This document shows, in pieces, positions 1 to 12,667 of a DNA stretch of 64,000 nucleotides. The stretch comes from Malus domestica. Lineage: Eukaryota; Streptophyta; Magnoliopsida; Rosales; Rosaceae. The notes beneath the pieces were generated by a model, which ran no database searches, was not told where the DNA came from, and was given only the letters and a program-made list of their open reading frames with translations. Made by a program: the position numbers and the translations under genes. The stretch spans positions 11,503,501-11,567,500 of the forward strand of contig NC_091673.1 in NCBI RefSeq assembly GCF_042453785.1, written 5' to 3'. Each line of letters begins with the position of its first letter. Positions within the stretch are counted from its first letter, which is position 1.

Positions 1-58
1 CACGAGCGCTTGCATATTCCTGAAGTTGCTTGGGTTGGGCCGTCAAATTTTATACTTT

Positions 59-261
59 GATTTGGTGGGGTGTGCCAGGCCCAAGAAGTAGTGCAACACT
101 TAGGCGACCCATAAAAACCCCAATAGCAAGCTATTGTGATGGACTCTTCCTCTTAAAAAATTAATTTAATATCATGTGGACCAATGGTCCACGTATCAGA
201 TATTAAACTGATAAGAACATATACTACATTTGATCTTAAACCAAAAGGCCAATAAATGTAT
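59..261 (-). ncRNA. U2 snRNA gene, probably decayed
   Basis: Read on the minus strand from 261, the sequence follows plant U2 snRNA along its length. It has a GGCCTTTTGG stem-loop I segment, the branch-point recognition core GTAGTA, TTCTTATCAGTTTAATATCT, a GTGGACC/GGTCCAC hairpin, an AATTTTTTA Sm-like site, a stem with CAATAG/CTATTG, and a 3' end near CTGGCACACCCC. U2 pairs with the intron branch point in the spliceosome. The length of about 203 nt is close to the usual 196 or so. The 5' end departs from the strongly conserved consensus, with several substitutions and one extra T in GGTTTAAGATC, so I favour a decayed copy. Promoter remnants upstream argue against a processed pseudogene. Confidence 0.82.
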
Positions 262-284
262 GCTTATTTCACTGTCGGGCTTTC

Positions 285-327
285 GATTTTATCCCACATC
301 AACTCTCCTACCTCCTCGATGTGGGTT
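285..327 (-). promoter_or_regulatory. Plant snRNA promoter remnant (USE and TATA)
   Basis: On the minus strand AACCCACATCG (327-317) matches the plant upstream sequence element RTCCCACATCG except at one base. A TATA-like GATAAAATC lies at 293-285. With the transcript start at 261 these sit at about -60 and -28, which is the layout known for Pol II-type plant U-snRNA genes. Confidence 0.6.
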
Positions 328-364
328 TCCCCCCATAGTCTCTTGTAGCGCTGTTTCTAACTTT

Positions 365-1495
365 GCACTCTTAACCAAGGAAGAAAAAATCAATAATATC
401 AGCAATATTTCACCAACATTAATTGTTTTTTTGAAGGTCCGATATTTTTTTAACTATCCAAATGATTTTCATCAAAATATCACAATATTATCGATAATAT
501 CATAATATTTTTGAAATTATCAATAATATTGTAATATAATATTAAAAAATACTTAAAAATGTTGAGATATCTCAACACATAATACACTTGATCATAACCC
601 TAAGGCCAACCAAGACATGCTTTTCTCAGCTTGGGAATGTGGGTTTTAAAGGCATTCTTGCTTGCTCACTGCCCTCACATGGGCGATGTGGGACTCGACC
701 AAGGAAGAAAATAGGAATTTCGGCCGGAAATCCACACCCACTTTAAACGGCCATAACTTTGTCAAAACTCAACAAAATCTAGCAAGACAAAAACGAAAGT
801 TGTAGCCCTCGAAGAGACGAAGAGAATGGTACCTCACACGACATCTGAATCGTCGTGGTTTGGCCAGAAAATTCCTCGAAAGTCACTGAGGTCGCCGGAA
901 ACTGGGTAAGATTCAAATGAGTGTAACTTTTTCAATACTCAACGAAATTGAGTGAAACAAAAAGGAAAGTTGTACTACTTGATGAGACGAAGAGATTGAT
1001 ACCTTGCACGCCGGCCAACTGGCCGTGGTTTGGCCGGAAAACCAGTGTCAAATTCGGCACATTATTCTTTATCATTTTATTCACTTCCCTTTTTTTTTTT
1101 TAATATCCTAAATAAAACCTCCCAATATTGTACTAATTAATTATATATAAATGATTATGGTGTGTTTAAACTTCTTTCATTAATTACTACATATTTTCTA
1201 CACTCACAATGTTTGCCAGCTCGCTATATAATCAACTTAAATCAGTTAAATCCATCATGCAATGCATAATGCGTTTCCTTCCAATTTTTTGTGATAAACT
1301 AATAGATAATTGACTAAATAAACATCCTGCAAAGTTTCATTAAAAATTTCCAAGTTTTTCTTACAATTTCCGTGGTTTCCATGTAATTTTTATCGATATC
1401 GATATTATCCCGATATTTCCATCGATATTTCCGTGTTTTCGGACTACCGATATTTCCGATATTACCGATATTTTCTTCCTTGCTCTTAACACAAT
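365..1495. repeat. Inverted-repeat-bounded non-coding stretch
   Basis: The segment starting ctcttaaccaaggaagaaaa near 368 reappears in inverted form near 1490 (gttaagagcaaggaagaaaa on the minus strand). Both copies run into GATATTTCC/AATATC-type short repeats. No reading frame is recognisable between them. This could be a degenerate foldback-type element; boundaries are approximate. Confidence 0.35.
720..1045. repeat. Imperfect tandem duplication of about 200 bp
   Basis: Two related units follow each other. Each contains a CATAACTTTGTCAA/TGTAACTTTTTCAA-like start, then AAAGTTGTA, GAGACGAAGAGA, GGTACCT/GATACCT and CGTGGTTTGGCC. They begin near 735 and 915. This resembles internal repeats of plant LTR elements, but no LTR ends were found. 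Confidence 0.45.
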
Positions 1496-2238
1496 TACAT
1501 CTTACCACTCTCAGGCCAAAACCAGGAATGTAACATCACATGGGATTGATCGATGAGAGCAACCAGTCCTCTTTCTCGTCCTCTTCCTGGCTGCATCATC
1601 TTTGCTTCTCCTCCGTGGCTCGGTTTGAAAGATAGAGCTGGAAACAAGAAATTCAGGGGGGAAGCCGAATCTGCAAAAGCTTTCGTTTAAGAGAATGCAG
1701 AAACAAGCCGGAACCATTTCAATTTGCTGTAGTTTAATTTGTTTAAGAAAGTTGATGTTTTGCTGAAAGCAAATTGCTCTAATCCAACTTATGCTGAAAT
1801 AAACAACATATATTTATCGGATTCGCTTATTAGAGCAATTCCAGCTGTTCCCAAAAGAGGTAAGAGCCTTTTAACTGCCCAAAACATAAAAAAAATTGCT
1901 TTAGCGGGCCATGGCGATTAGGGGGCTCCGTCTAGGCCGTTGTGCTGCCCACCCAACTTTTGGCCGCCCTTCCATTGGCAATGGATGACATTAGTCAGTG
2001 GAGGGTGGGCCTTGCGACATACGCTAGCCGACAGAGTCCAATGGCTCTTTGCCCTGCGTGTCTTAGATTGTTGGATTTCTAAACGGTTATTTTTTTTCTC
2101 GAAAATCCTTTTGTTGTGCCATATGGAACAATCATGATTAATCTAATTGTAAAAAATAAAATAAAAAGAACAATTAAGTCTATAAAAACTCACCATCTTC
2201 TTTATTCCCCACACTACAACTCATTATTTATTTTCACT

Positions 2239-2692
2239 GTTCTAAAAATCTCCGCTTAAGCGTTGGGCGGTTGGCCATTGTCTCGATTAATGTCTAAGCG
2301 TTTGAAAATTAAGAAAGGGCGCCTAGACCTGCTGAGGCGCCCTCCTAGACTGCTTAGGCATGCACCTAGCCCGCCCAAACCCGCCTAGGCAACCGCCTAG
2401 ATTGCTACTCACTTAGACACTTAGACAGAAAATAGATAACATTCATTTTGTATTTTTTTTTAATAAATTGTAAGAGACTTATTGAATACTTAAATGAACA
2501 CACATTATATGCTTGTTTCCCATGTTTTTCCCTTATATTTCAATACTTCATATTATATATATATCATTCTATTTTGTAGTTTATAATGAAATTATTTATA
2601 TTTTAAGTATAAATAGACATTTATTTACACAAAATATAATAGATCTACTCGCCTAGATGCCCGCATGACTAGCGCCTAGCATCTTTTAGAAC
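2239..2692. mobile_element. Non-autonomous TIR element with CCTAGGCG-rich arms
   Basis: The stretch starts GTTCTAAAAATC and ends in the inverted form GATCTTTTAGAAC-like (GTTCTAAAAGATG on the minus strand). Inner arms are rich in GCCTAGGCG/CGCCTAG motifs and surround an AT-rich core. The flanks TTTATTTTCACT and TTTATTTTTACT could be target duplications but may be chance. The interval 2693-3060 holds nothing recognisable. Confidence 0.5.
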
Positions 2693-3532
2693 CTTGTTTA
2701 TTTTTACTACAATCTCTTATATTTGTTTTCCTCTTTCCAAGTACTTTTGCTACAAGGAAAAAAAAAGGGAGAGAGAAAGCAAGTTGATCAATCGGATAAG
2801 ACGTTACACCAAAGGACGTTGCTTTGTTTGAGACTTGGGTGCTAGTAACTCATTATCCGATCGCGGGAAAGAGATGAGAGTGCAACACATGTGGAAGAAG
2901 ATTTTTGCCCGTGACGCTACATAAATGGTTGAGAATCTCATCAAAAGTCTGGGCGAGTAGTATTAATGAATAATCACACATGACGAAAAAATCTTATTGG
3001 AAATATAAGATAATAACGACAAGGGGAAGATAAAGCCAACAAAACATTAAAAAAAGAAAATGTATATAAATAAATAGTAATAGCCTTTGCCCTTGCTCAT
3101 ACCCAACGGATGGAGTTGCCCAAATTCAATTCAAATGTCTTGCTCTTGCCATTTCCAAAGGATGCAATTGCTGTTACAAGCAGTTAAAATAGTTCCCTGG
3201 TGATGAATAAAACAAGAGGTGTAGCTGTATTGGAAGGAAAAAAGTTATAATGACACTACAGCTCTCGCATTCTGTTTCCGAGAGGCAACCAAACCAACTA
3301 CAACATTCATTTAAGATACGACATAAACATGGAATTATACGACTCTGTAATTAAGTTACTCTTCTGACATTAAAACTTGCAAAGCCTCTTCAAAAACCAA
3401 GCATCATCTCCGGATCCCGGTGGTCTGTCTAGCCAATTCATCCTGGAAATTATTTCTCACGACAGTAGGATGATCGTTCACGCACATATCAGAATCAGGG
3501 GCAGCAGAGACATGTTTGATTTCATAAACGTA

Positions 3533-6428
3533 TCAGTGGTCACGGGCACCTTTTATTGATACTGGGGGCTCTCGCGCTGTGCCTCTGGATATTAGGTCAT
3601 GGTTTAAGAATAAAACAATGACAGTTATATCATCGTGAAAATGGCGTCTGACCTTCTTGTCAATTTTCCGAAGATCTGAATATCGCATCTCTCTTTTCCT
3701 TGCAGCTTCTTGGAGAGCCGTCTTAACAAGCCGCTTGGCACTTCCCTGCCAACACGGGTACTAGTCAGCATCAGAGATCAAGAACAGCATATAATCCCAT
3801 TAAAACAGATATACACAATAAGCATCAGATACTAGAAAATGCTTAAAGCATCAGCTCAAAGCCAATGTTTCTTTTTACTTCCCTAAGTTGCAAATTAAAG
3901 GGCAAAGTATTTATCCTTACATCTATATTTCCCTCAATAGGTATTCAAAACTCAAGTCAGCACAAGCACCAATATCAGATAAAAATGTGACAGCGGGGAA
4001 TAAAGATAAATATTATCAAGAATATTGAAACCTATATGTTTTGTCCGGGCATCCAGTCAAATATACTTCTTCTATAACGATCATTCTTTAAGGACATTTG
4101 ATCTACACCAAGGCAGGTAAGAAAGTATGACATGAATGTGATTGAAAATAAGAATTATTTAATATGACTAAAAACTGAAAAGGTCAGAATCTTACTGCAT
4201 GTGGATGATTGTGGACAATCTCAACAGCTTTTTCATTACTCAAGTGTTCCCATAGACCATCAGAAGCAAATATAAGGAAAGAATCATTTGGATGGAGGGG
4301 ATGAGAAAGAATGGTTGGTTCGGCAGACAAGATAGGCATGGTCATTGGTTCGGGAAGTCTGAATTTTGCACTAATTGGCTCCCTGTTAAACCGTGCATGT
4401 TTCATATATACGTCACCTATAGATTTAGATACCTACATCAAATAAATGCAAGGAGTTATCACAAAACATCACTATTTAAGAATGAACAAACTTATGAAAA
4501 TTTATAACGAAGCATTCATAATATAGCCCAAAAATCTCCTTCTAGAAGGATTCTAGCAAGATAACAGGCTTATGTAGATCTAAGAAAATACAAAGTATTT
4601 ATACATTTGAACTCCTATGATCTTCAACAAATGCAAAATAAAATAGATACAGGCTTTAGTGGGAAAAGGCTTTGTTGTTGTTGTTGCAAAATAGATACAC
4701 ATCTATTAAAAAAAACTTGGCACTGGGGCAAATTTGAACTTGGGAACAAATCAACAACCTTCAAGTTCAGTATCTCTTGCCTATCAGACAAACAACCATG
4801 ATTTCAATTAGACCTTGCAAAACAACCCATTTACCTCACAAAATTTGGTTGAATCAGGTAAAATCAAACTTATTGAAGATATTATGAATCAGCAAGGGTG
4901 TTATCTCAAGTTATAAACAAAGCTAGAAGCTAATGGATAAATTAGACTACTCTATCTTAGTTCAAAATGCTTATCAAAGGGACTCCTAATCCTTCACAAT
5001 TCTAAGCTTTCAGTAATTCTTATGGCTGGATCCTAAACAGGACGAGCATAAGATGCAATACAGCACTGCAGATGCATGACAGACATAGGATAGAAATGCT
5101 CAGACTAAACACTGCATGCACAATACCTAGGAGGCTAGGACTAGGGTTCTTGCACCATTTCGACAAATATTGGCTTCAGAAACAACAGGTAGGAGAACAG
5201 AAACACCAATGACATAACTGTAGGTAGTTACAGATTAATGCACACCTTAACTAATGAGCTTTCAGATGAACAATATAAAATAAAAAATACCTGGATTATC
5301 CCTTTTACTCTCCAAACTCCATGCTTTAAAACGACAATTTCAGGATCATGTGGGTGCAAATCTTTCAGCTCACGCCTAACCTCCTCGAGATTTGCATTGT
5401 GTTCAGTGGACAACTGGATCGCAGCAATTTCCCCAGTGTTGCCCACTTTCTTCCCCAACACACACCGTGAATCTCCCAAGTTTGCCACAAATAGGGTCCC
5501 CTGACATATTACTCCAACCAGACAGCATGACCCGACAGTTGCTACTTGGGGTCTAGTACCCCACAGCTCCGAAACAAGGGCAGTAAACCCTTCCTCTGTT
5601 CGGAGAAAAGCATTTTGGATAGTCTCTGCCGTCACAACACCTTCGGACTCCGCTGATATTGCTGCATAAACACAATGCCTAAGATAGCCAACATAAGAGC
5701 GGCTCATTCTTCAATAGTTAAACAGGAAACCCGACCCCAAAACTGCCCAACTAAAGTAAAATAAAAACAATAGGAAACGAAAACTATGCATTACAACGAA
5801 GAACCAGGCAGTGTCCCACAATTTTTTTACTCGCTTAGCAAATTCTACGCGCAGAGATATATATTCAACTTTCTAAGGCATTGTATGCAGAGATAATCCG
5901 TGATCCAAACTCAAAGACAAATCAAAGTCACAACTTTAACAAAAAGTTCACAGCTTTAACAAACATCACGATTAACAATTCCGATCCACAAATTAACAAT
6001 CACACATTCTCCACCAAGACGTGGCGAATTCGAAACCATGCCATTCAAATCTAAAAATCATATATATTTGAGAGGGTTGGGGATCACGAACCTTGGAAAT
6101 GTTTAAATAAATTGTCGCAAACGTATCGAGCGGTCTCCGGGCCGCCATGTCCGTCGTATACGCCGACGAAGGTTCCAAAGGGTCCAGACTCGATCTGGCT
6201 CTGGTCCTCGAGCACCTGATTGGCTTGGACCACCGCCATGGAGAAATCCCCCCACGCGTACTTTCCGAAATCTCGGAACCAAAGCAAATTATCTTTGCCA
6301 TCTCGTCCTCCACCGCCGCCTGCGATGTTCGCAGCGCCGACGATTCCGACAGAGCCGAGTCCCTCACCGTCGCTGCGCCCAAATGGCTTCCAGCAAAGAG
6401 AGAGGAGATTCATCAATGCCTGAAGCAT
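3533..6428 (-). CDS. Protein phosphatase 2C, clade D
   Basis: Mg/Mn-dependent Ser/Thr phosphatase of the plant PP2C clade-D type. The coding exons are 6428-6092, 5661-5291, 4432-4196 and 3745-3533. All junctions are GT-AG and the phases agree, giving 385 aa, the usual family size. Visible motifs are YDGHGG (metal site, about residues 91-96), [45 protein letters not shown], and the terminal HDDITVIV with its metal-binding Asp pair. The N-terminus [15 protein letters not shown] was chosen as start because exon 1 is open from there and the motif is typical of the clade. No lesion was seen, so it is probably functional. Family members act in signalling, often on plasma-membrane substrates. The exact Arabidopsis counterpart (PP2C38/48/63-like group) cannot be fixed by eye. 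Intron 2 (4433-5290) is the longest and carries no recognised gene. The interval 3060-3532 is probably 3' UTR and flank. Confidence 0.93.
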
Positions 6429-6729
6429 CCCACATCTCTCAAAAACCCTAACCCGAAACCCAAAGACCCTTCAGGACTCCGAATTTGGGGGAAGAGGTTG
6501 AGAGGAGGGGAATCCTAGGTTTTAATGGAAATTGGGAGGGGAAGGTATAGGGGGAAGAGGGTGCGCAGGTTAAGGGTGGGGGTGGGTTAAGAGGGGAGGC
6601 GCAGGATAGAGAAAAGTGATGGCAGGGGGGCTGTGTTCGGTGGTAGAGGAACAGGAAAGGCCTCGTCCTCGGCTGTCTTGTGGGCAGAAGATGGTGTAGG
6701 GAAGCCTCTTGTCTGTCACCCTTCATCGC

Positions 6730-8184
6730 CTCTTTCTTTCTTTTTTTCTCCTTTTTTTTTTTAGTTTTTTTTATTTTTTATTTTTAATTTGTTTTTTCCA
6801 CTAAGAAATTAAGTCAATGTTTCTTCCTTTTACTTTTAAGGCATGGGGAAGTGGACAAGATATATATCTTTATTCGTAAAATTTTTGGTTTTATATTCAG
6901 TTATATATTCGTTGTTTAGGATATGTAATGTTATATACAATTTAAGTACAATTACGCATGTGGTACTACTCAAACTATTAGAAGCACAAAATTTTATCAA
7001 GTCCTAATTCGAATAGCTCTAAATATCCTTGAAATGGTGTTATGTTTGTAGACAAACATATTTTCATTTTTTTGTCTAAAATATATAAGATGGGTAGATT
7101 CTACTATTTGAATTACAAACTCTCACAAAGCACGTCTCAGTCGTTTAAGTTTGGTTTAAATTTTGACATCTTGGGCACTTCTTTTTATTTGTTGCTTTCT
7201 TTTTGAGCAAAATTATTTTGTTGCTTTAGGCTTATTCCTAAGAGGAAAGTGTTTGTTTTTTTCTTTGCAAGAGTGTGTACCTATGCGATCTTATAGCTCA
7301 AGGCCAATTTGTCTTCCTTCCACAATGTATCGCTCGCTCAGTCCAACATATTGGATTTAAGCGCATCACAATCTTGATGCATACAACATATATGTAAATT
7401 TTAATAACGATAAATAATATCCACGCATTATTGATGATCTATGAATAATCAAATATTTGTTTTACAATCGGATTAATCTTATGTAAAATGAAGAATACCG
7501 CTACTCTAACAACTTTGCGCAGCGGAAGCTTGTCTTGCGCATTTTGCAAGTGGATCTGAAGAGTGTTTCCTCTACGAATGGTCATCAATTTCCTTCGCTA
7601 TCTGTACTGTCGCAGAATAGGAGACAGATAACCAATTTTAAGCTCCACCATACACAATGATCCAAAACCACGGTGCTTGCTTGGTTATTCCAAATTTCTC
7701 AGCATAGCAAGTTGCCCCGAAAACAACATAGCCAGGCGAAAACTGGGTCCGATTCAACGACTGTTAGGGTAGCAGAGTGTCAATCCTAAACGACCGTGGT
7801 TCAACAAAGTCCGTTGTGGCTGGAGATATACGTTTCCAGTGACTCGTTTGATGTAACCATAGGAGCCCCTACCTTCTAACATGCATGTTAAGATATTGCC
7901 GGAAAAATAGACATTAGCTATCCCCGGTCTCAATTCTTGCAGAAGATTGTGTGCCTGTAGTTAATGTAATTGATTAACTAATTTTTTAGTTTGTTTCCCA
8001 GGCCACTGATATTTTCTGCATAAATTAGTACATGGTCTAGTAAACTAGTAGTGGTTTCAAATTTATTGTGTTACGAACTATTACATCAAACAACCTTTCT
8101 TTCAACAATTTAACAACGAAGTTTCCAACATTCCGGGATTTGATATACAATGATCCAATATGTTTGGACAACGTCCTGTGACGG
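6730..8184. other. AT-rich intergenic DNA, no recognised gene
   Basis: Upstream flank of the PP2C gene, starting with a T-rich tract (6735-6800). On the minus strand about 7960-7780 has a short open stretch (RPGIANVYFSGNILTC...), which ends in stops and which I do not recognise. Nothing else supportable was seen. Confidence 0.5.
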
Positions 8185-8452
8185 TTAGTAACCTATTCAT
8201 GGAAGGTTGAAGGTTGTTCCATGCCTAGACTATTTAAAACCCCTATTCATGTATGGAAATAAATCATTCAGAAATTAAGAATTACTTTTAAACTTGGTTT
8301 AGTGAAGAGTGTTTTTCTTCCTATCCGTAAACTCTTATCTCTTTGGTGGATTCCTTAAAGTGGCGAGTTGTTTATCTTTGAGTGTTCACTTGTGGTTTCT
8401 CTTTAAGCTCTGTTATTTGGTGTCAAATTGGTAATAAGAGCTCTGTCCGATC

Positions 8453-9215
8453 ATGGTTGGGAGGCATGGGCGTCGTGGAGGCCGACAAGCTTGCCAATAC
8501 TCACCACATCGTGAGAGACATCTACGTGACATTTAGATGGACGACCTAAGGAGACAAGTGCAGTAGCTTCAGCAACGTTTTGAGCGCTATGAGCCTCTGG
8601 AACATGATGATCCCCGTCATGAAACAGAGAATGATGGATCTGATGAAGAGGACGAGAATCCTTTTGGTGGTGGTGATGATCGAGTCTTGGATGATGAGAA
8701 CGATCGTAGACAACGTCATCATTTTCAACAAAATTTTGATATCAAAGTTGACATTCCAGAATTTGAAGGCAAGATGCAGCCTGAAGAATTCATGGATTGG
8801 ATCAATACCATGGAAAGAATATTTGATTACAAGGATGTGGCAGAAGATCGCAAAGTGAACCTAGTGGCTATCAAATTGAAGAAACATGCTTCAATTTGGT
8901 GGGAACATCTCAAGAAGCAGCAGGTTCGAGAAGCTAAAAGAAAAATTGTAACATGGGAAAAGATGAGGAGAGAATTGAAGAAGAAATTTCTACTAGAAAA
9001 TTATCGACAAGATTCTTTTCTTATGTTTCACAATTTCAAGCAAAAAGATTTGTTTGTGGAGGAGTATACAACAGAATTTGACAAACTCTGAATGCTCTGC
9101 AACATTGTTGAGCCAGAGGAGCAAACAATTGCTCATTGTCTCGGGGGACTTCGCTTGGAAATTAGCAATATCATGCAACTCCAGACCTATTGGAGTTATA
9201 ACGATGTCGAGAAAT
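8453..9215 (+). pseudogene. Ty3-gypsy gag fragment
   Basis: The frame beginning MVGRHGRRGGRQ encodes a retrotransposon Gag domain. It contains EFMDWINTMERIFDYKDV, KHASIWWEHLKKQQ, TWEKMRRELKKKFL and a later [19 protein letters not shown]. Stops occur early (after LRDI and after RRQVQ), and at 9091 the frame ends in TGA where the family normally continues. The end is the deletion junction, where the frame passes into integrase sequence. Gag forms the virus-like particle; this copy cannot. Confidence 0.8.
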
Positions 9216-9964
9216 TGTCAAGCTTCATGGCATTCCAAAGACAATCACATCTGACAGAGACAGTAAGTTTGTTGGGCATTGGCGAACTCTTTGGAGAAAG
9301 CTAGGCACTACTTTACAGTTTAGTTCTTCCCATCACCCCCAAACGGGATGGGCAAACGGAAGCGGTCGACTGAAGCTTGGAAAATCTGTTAAGAAGTTTG
9401 GTGGGTAAAAATATTCGTCAATGGGATCTTGTTTTAGCTCAAGCTGAATTTGCCTACAATCAATCTACCAGTCAGACAACCGGTTCTAGTCCTTTCATGA
9501 CAGTTTATGGACAAAATCCAATAAGTCCTCTAGACTTAGCTCCACTACCCACAAGCTATCAATTTAGTGGAGCTGCTGAAGAACAGGCCGAGTATATAAA
9601 GAAATTACATGAACATGTGCGGGAACGTATCATTAAGCAAAATGAGAATTATCAAAGGCAAGCCAACAAGCACAAGAAGCCGGCTACATTCAAAGAAAGA
9701 GATTTGGTGTGGGTTCATCTTCGCAAAGAAAGGTTCCCTCGAGGTAAGAATGGGAAGCTGAAACCACGAGCTGATGGTCCTTTCAAGGTGCTCCAATGTG
9801 TCGGAGACAATGCTTACAAGATTGAACTTCCAGGAGACTATGGAGTATTAGCAACCTTCAATGTTGTAGACATTTCTCCTTATCATGGTTGCGAAGACGA
9901 AGAGAAATTGGGGACAAGTTATTGTGCAGCAGAAGTGTATGACACCGAATATGGACTTGTCTAA
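9216..9964 (+). pseudogene. Ty3-gypsy integrase C-terminal fragment
   Basis: The sequence opens with [18 protein letters not shown], the integrase core around its second catalytic Asp, followed by [15 protein letters not shown] and SSSHHPQT. An extra G near 9348 shifts the frame, and a TGA sits at about 9370 (VD* in place of VNRSLENL). From 9377 it is open to 9964: WDLVLAQAEFAYNQSTSQT, a KERDLVWVHLRKERFP GPY/M-type module, and a short tail after VVDISPYHG. No clear chromodomain is visible; the tail resembles CRM-like chromoviruses, but that is a weak call. Confidence 0.8.
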
Positions 9965-10196
9965 TTATTACCAAATTTGGACTCGTCTAATTATTACATG
10001 GTGCATTCATCATATTTAATTCAAAGATGGTTCATGTTCTCATTTAAGTTCATGATTAGTCTTACATTAAGTTCATGCTTAGTAACCTATTCATGGAAGG
10101 TTGAAGGTTGTTCCATGCCTAGACTATTTAAAACCCCTACTCATGTATGTAGATAAATCATTCAGAAATTAAGAATTACTTTTAAACTTGGTTTAG

Positions 10197-12244
10197 ATTA
10201 CATATTGATTATAATCCCTCAATTTGTCATTAATTCAAAATATTTAATGTCTCCCATTAAATACTTAAATTTATTAAGATACAAATTTTAATTTATTTTT
10301 TGACCAAAAAAGAATTTTTTAATTTTATATGATGAATGCACCTAAATGTAAGTACCGAAATGTATTATATTAAACTAATGTATTTAAATGTTAGTATCGA
10401 AATGTATGTACCGAAATATAATGTACTTAAATATTTGTATCGAAATGTATGTACCAAAATGTGTGCACCTAAATATATGCACCGAAATGTATTATAATGA
10501 ATTTAATGTACCTAAATGAAGAAGACAAAGTACATCGAAATATATTGTATGACAAAAAATAATTTATCTAAATGTTTACAACAAAATATATTACAATAAT
10601 AAAATGAAAATGAAAATTATAATCAAATAAAATTAATACATTAAAAATTAGGAAGAAAAAGATAAATAATTAAAAAAATAAAAATATAATTAATAAATGA
10701 GGTTATTAATGTATCAAGGGACTAAAATTAGATTTTGATCTTACTCATAGTTTTAATCTAAAAGTCATCTTTGTTAAGGATTAAAATGAAGTTTTCTATA
10801 TTAAAAATGTAGCAATCTATATAAACAAGCCGCGACACATCATCAAAAGTCATATATACAAAGTAAATACTCTTAATCGCTTGATTTACGAGTTCTTTCC
10901 TGGTTTGGTACATTTTTCAAGTTCAAACAGATGAGTATAAAATGATGAAGCCATCTATGTTTCAACTTATGACATTTTTCATTAGTGAAGAGAGTGGGTA
11001 TTGCGGTATGCATGCAAGTCTTCCCTTGTACTTGAGTGTGATTGACATGCATGGTAGTTGCATTGTATTCAACGCATGTTTCATATTTGTTGAAATATGT
11101 TATCTATGTATGTATCAAAGTCAAGTTATTTTTGTGGAAAGCCATTCATCAGTTTCTACCTCTCGTTGCAAAGAGCTTTTACGACGTAAGATTCACTAAT
11201 GAAGGCATCATCATCTCTTCTATATGGGATATGATTGTCTGACTAGTAGTCTAGGATGCTACAGTAGCAATGAATCCGTTGCATAAAATTGATTATCATT
11301 AGGTAGGAAATGAATTGAGAAAATTAATGGATTCTGCCATGTGCTGGATGTTTGTCGTCGAAAGTGACGAAATTAATGGCAGTTCGACTCAAAATAAACA
11401 TTGATGGGTCATGTGATAATGATGGTTGGAAGAGATGGTTAGACATAGTAACTAATAGTCATGTGCTGGATGTTTCGGGCCGAAGGTGACGAAAGTGGCA
11501 GTTAGACATCTTCAATTTATGTGGAGGTGGAGCCTGATGCAAAAGCTGTGTAGAGTGAATTCTAACACATGGTCCGGAGTACTATGTTGTTGATCGTGCA
11601 GCCCCTATCGATGACATCAAGCGTTTAGAATTTAGTGACTCAATTGTCATTCACTGCATCCAATCCTAGAAATTGTAATAAGGTAGCCCAATTGGCTATG
11701 TATGCCTTAAATTGGGATAATATGGATGTATGGATGGAGAAGAGGCCACTATATGTCTCTCATTTTTTATTTATTTATTACATGAGATAATATTATTATA
11801 ATCTACAATAAGAAATTGGAGTATATATAATTTGAACGCGGAACAAAATAAATTAAAAAAGAAAGCCATATTTACTAAGACAATCCACCACTTGTCTTTC
11901 ATTTATCAGATGTTAAATTAAACAAAATCTGGTGTCTCAAGTCTCTAATTTTCAAACCTCCATCATGATTTTTATTTCTTCATGAATCTTGTTATTACTT
12001 ATTACAACAAATATAATATAATCAACAAGCTCTTCTGGGCAATAGTTTATACTCTTTCTTCTGTCTTTTTTTCTTTTAGTTGCAACCATGCTTTGCAATT
12101 ACTAATTTACTACCCTATAAAACAATGAGTTTTATATATTATGAACCCAAAAGAAGAAGAAGAAGAAAAATAATAATTAAATAACTACTGAAGAATTAAC
12201 ATCATTCATTTGATTTGTTCTCTTACTTTAGCCAACAGATTTAA
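10197..12244. other. Intergenic DNA, no recognised gene
   Basis: AT-rich. It contains the motif repeat listed separately and a short imperfect duplication of GTGCTGGATGTTT...GAAAGTGACGAAA near 11340 and 11462. The open frame at 10942-11199 resembles no family I know. A purine-rich GAAGAAGAAGAAG run lies near 12152. Confidence 0.5.
10325..10530. repeat. Degenerate 12-14 nt repeat (ACCGAAATGTA)
   Basis: Variants of TACCGAAATGTA and CCTAAATGTA recur about a dozen times. The spacing is irregular, giving a degenerate minisatellite-like tract with no coding content. Confidence 0.5.
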
Positions 12245-12667
12245 TTAAGACTGAATAAGTTGGAGAACATTGATGGGCGAAATGTCATTGGAGTTCCCAT
12301 ACAAGAGACGCCTTGCTATGATTAAATTAGCAGCATCAGAAGGATGGTAGGGATCCCATAATATGTACTTAGATATCTCCCTGCAAACTTCGGACGGAGG
12401 GCCGCACGGAATAAGACCCCCGAAGCGCCCCGCCACATGGCAGCATGCAGAATTTGCATTCACAAAACCTGCATTTAACATAACAAAAAACATTCAGCAC
12501 TGCATTACACTTCGATCTGTAAGGAAAAATTGAAAATATTCATATGGCCTTCTCATTGTCTGTTGAGAATGAATTCCACATCGATGGGAAGAGGGACCTT
12601 GCATGAGCTTATAATTGGCAACATGGGGAGTCGCTCAATCTCTTATAAGCTTGCGCAAGGTCCCTCC

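Larger units (their letters stand above)
8185..10196 (+). mobile_element. Internally deleted Ty3-gypsy retrotransposon
   Basis: A 118-bp direct repeat (8185-8302 and 10079-10196, starting TTAGTAACCTATTCATGG, with only a few differences) brackets retroviral-type coding remnants and represents partial LTRs. After the left copy, a degenerate primer-binding site TGGTAATAAGAGC lies near 8430. A gag piece follows, joined directly near 9215 to the integrase/C-terminal piece, so protease, reverse transcriptase and RNase H are missing. The right LTR copy lacks its downstream part, and no target duplication was found. Confidence 0.8.

Noticed and set aside
1511-1717. Minus-strand 68-codon frame
   Set aside because: No family resemblance; basic tail and position in repeat-rich DNA suggest chance.
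7780-7960. Possible coding exon on the minus strand (RPGIANVYFSGNIL...)
   Set aside because: Only about 60 codons before stops, no recognised family and no splice-consistent neighbours.
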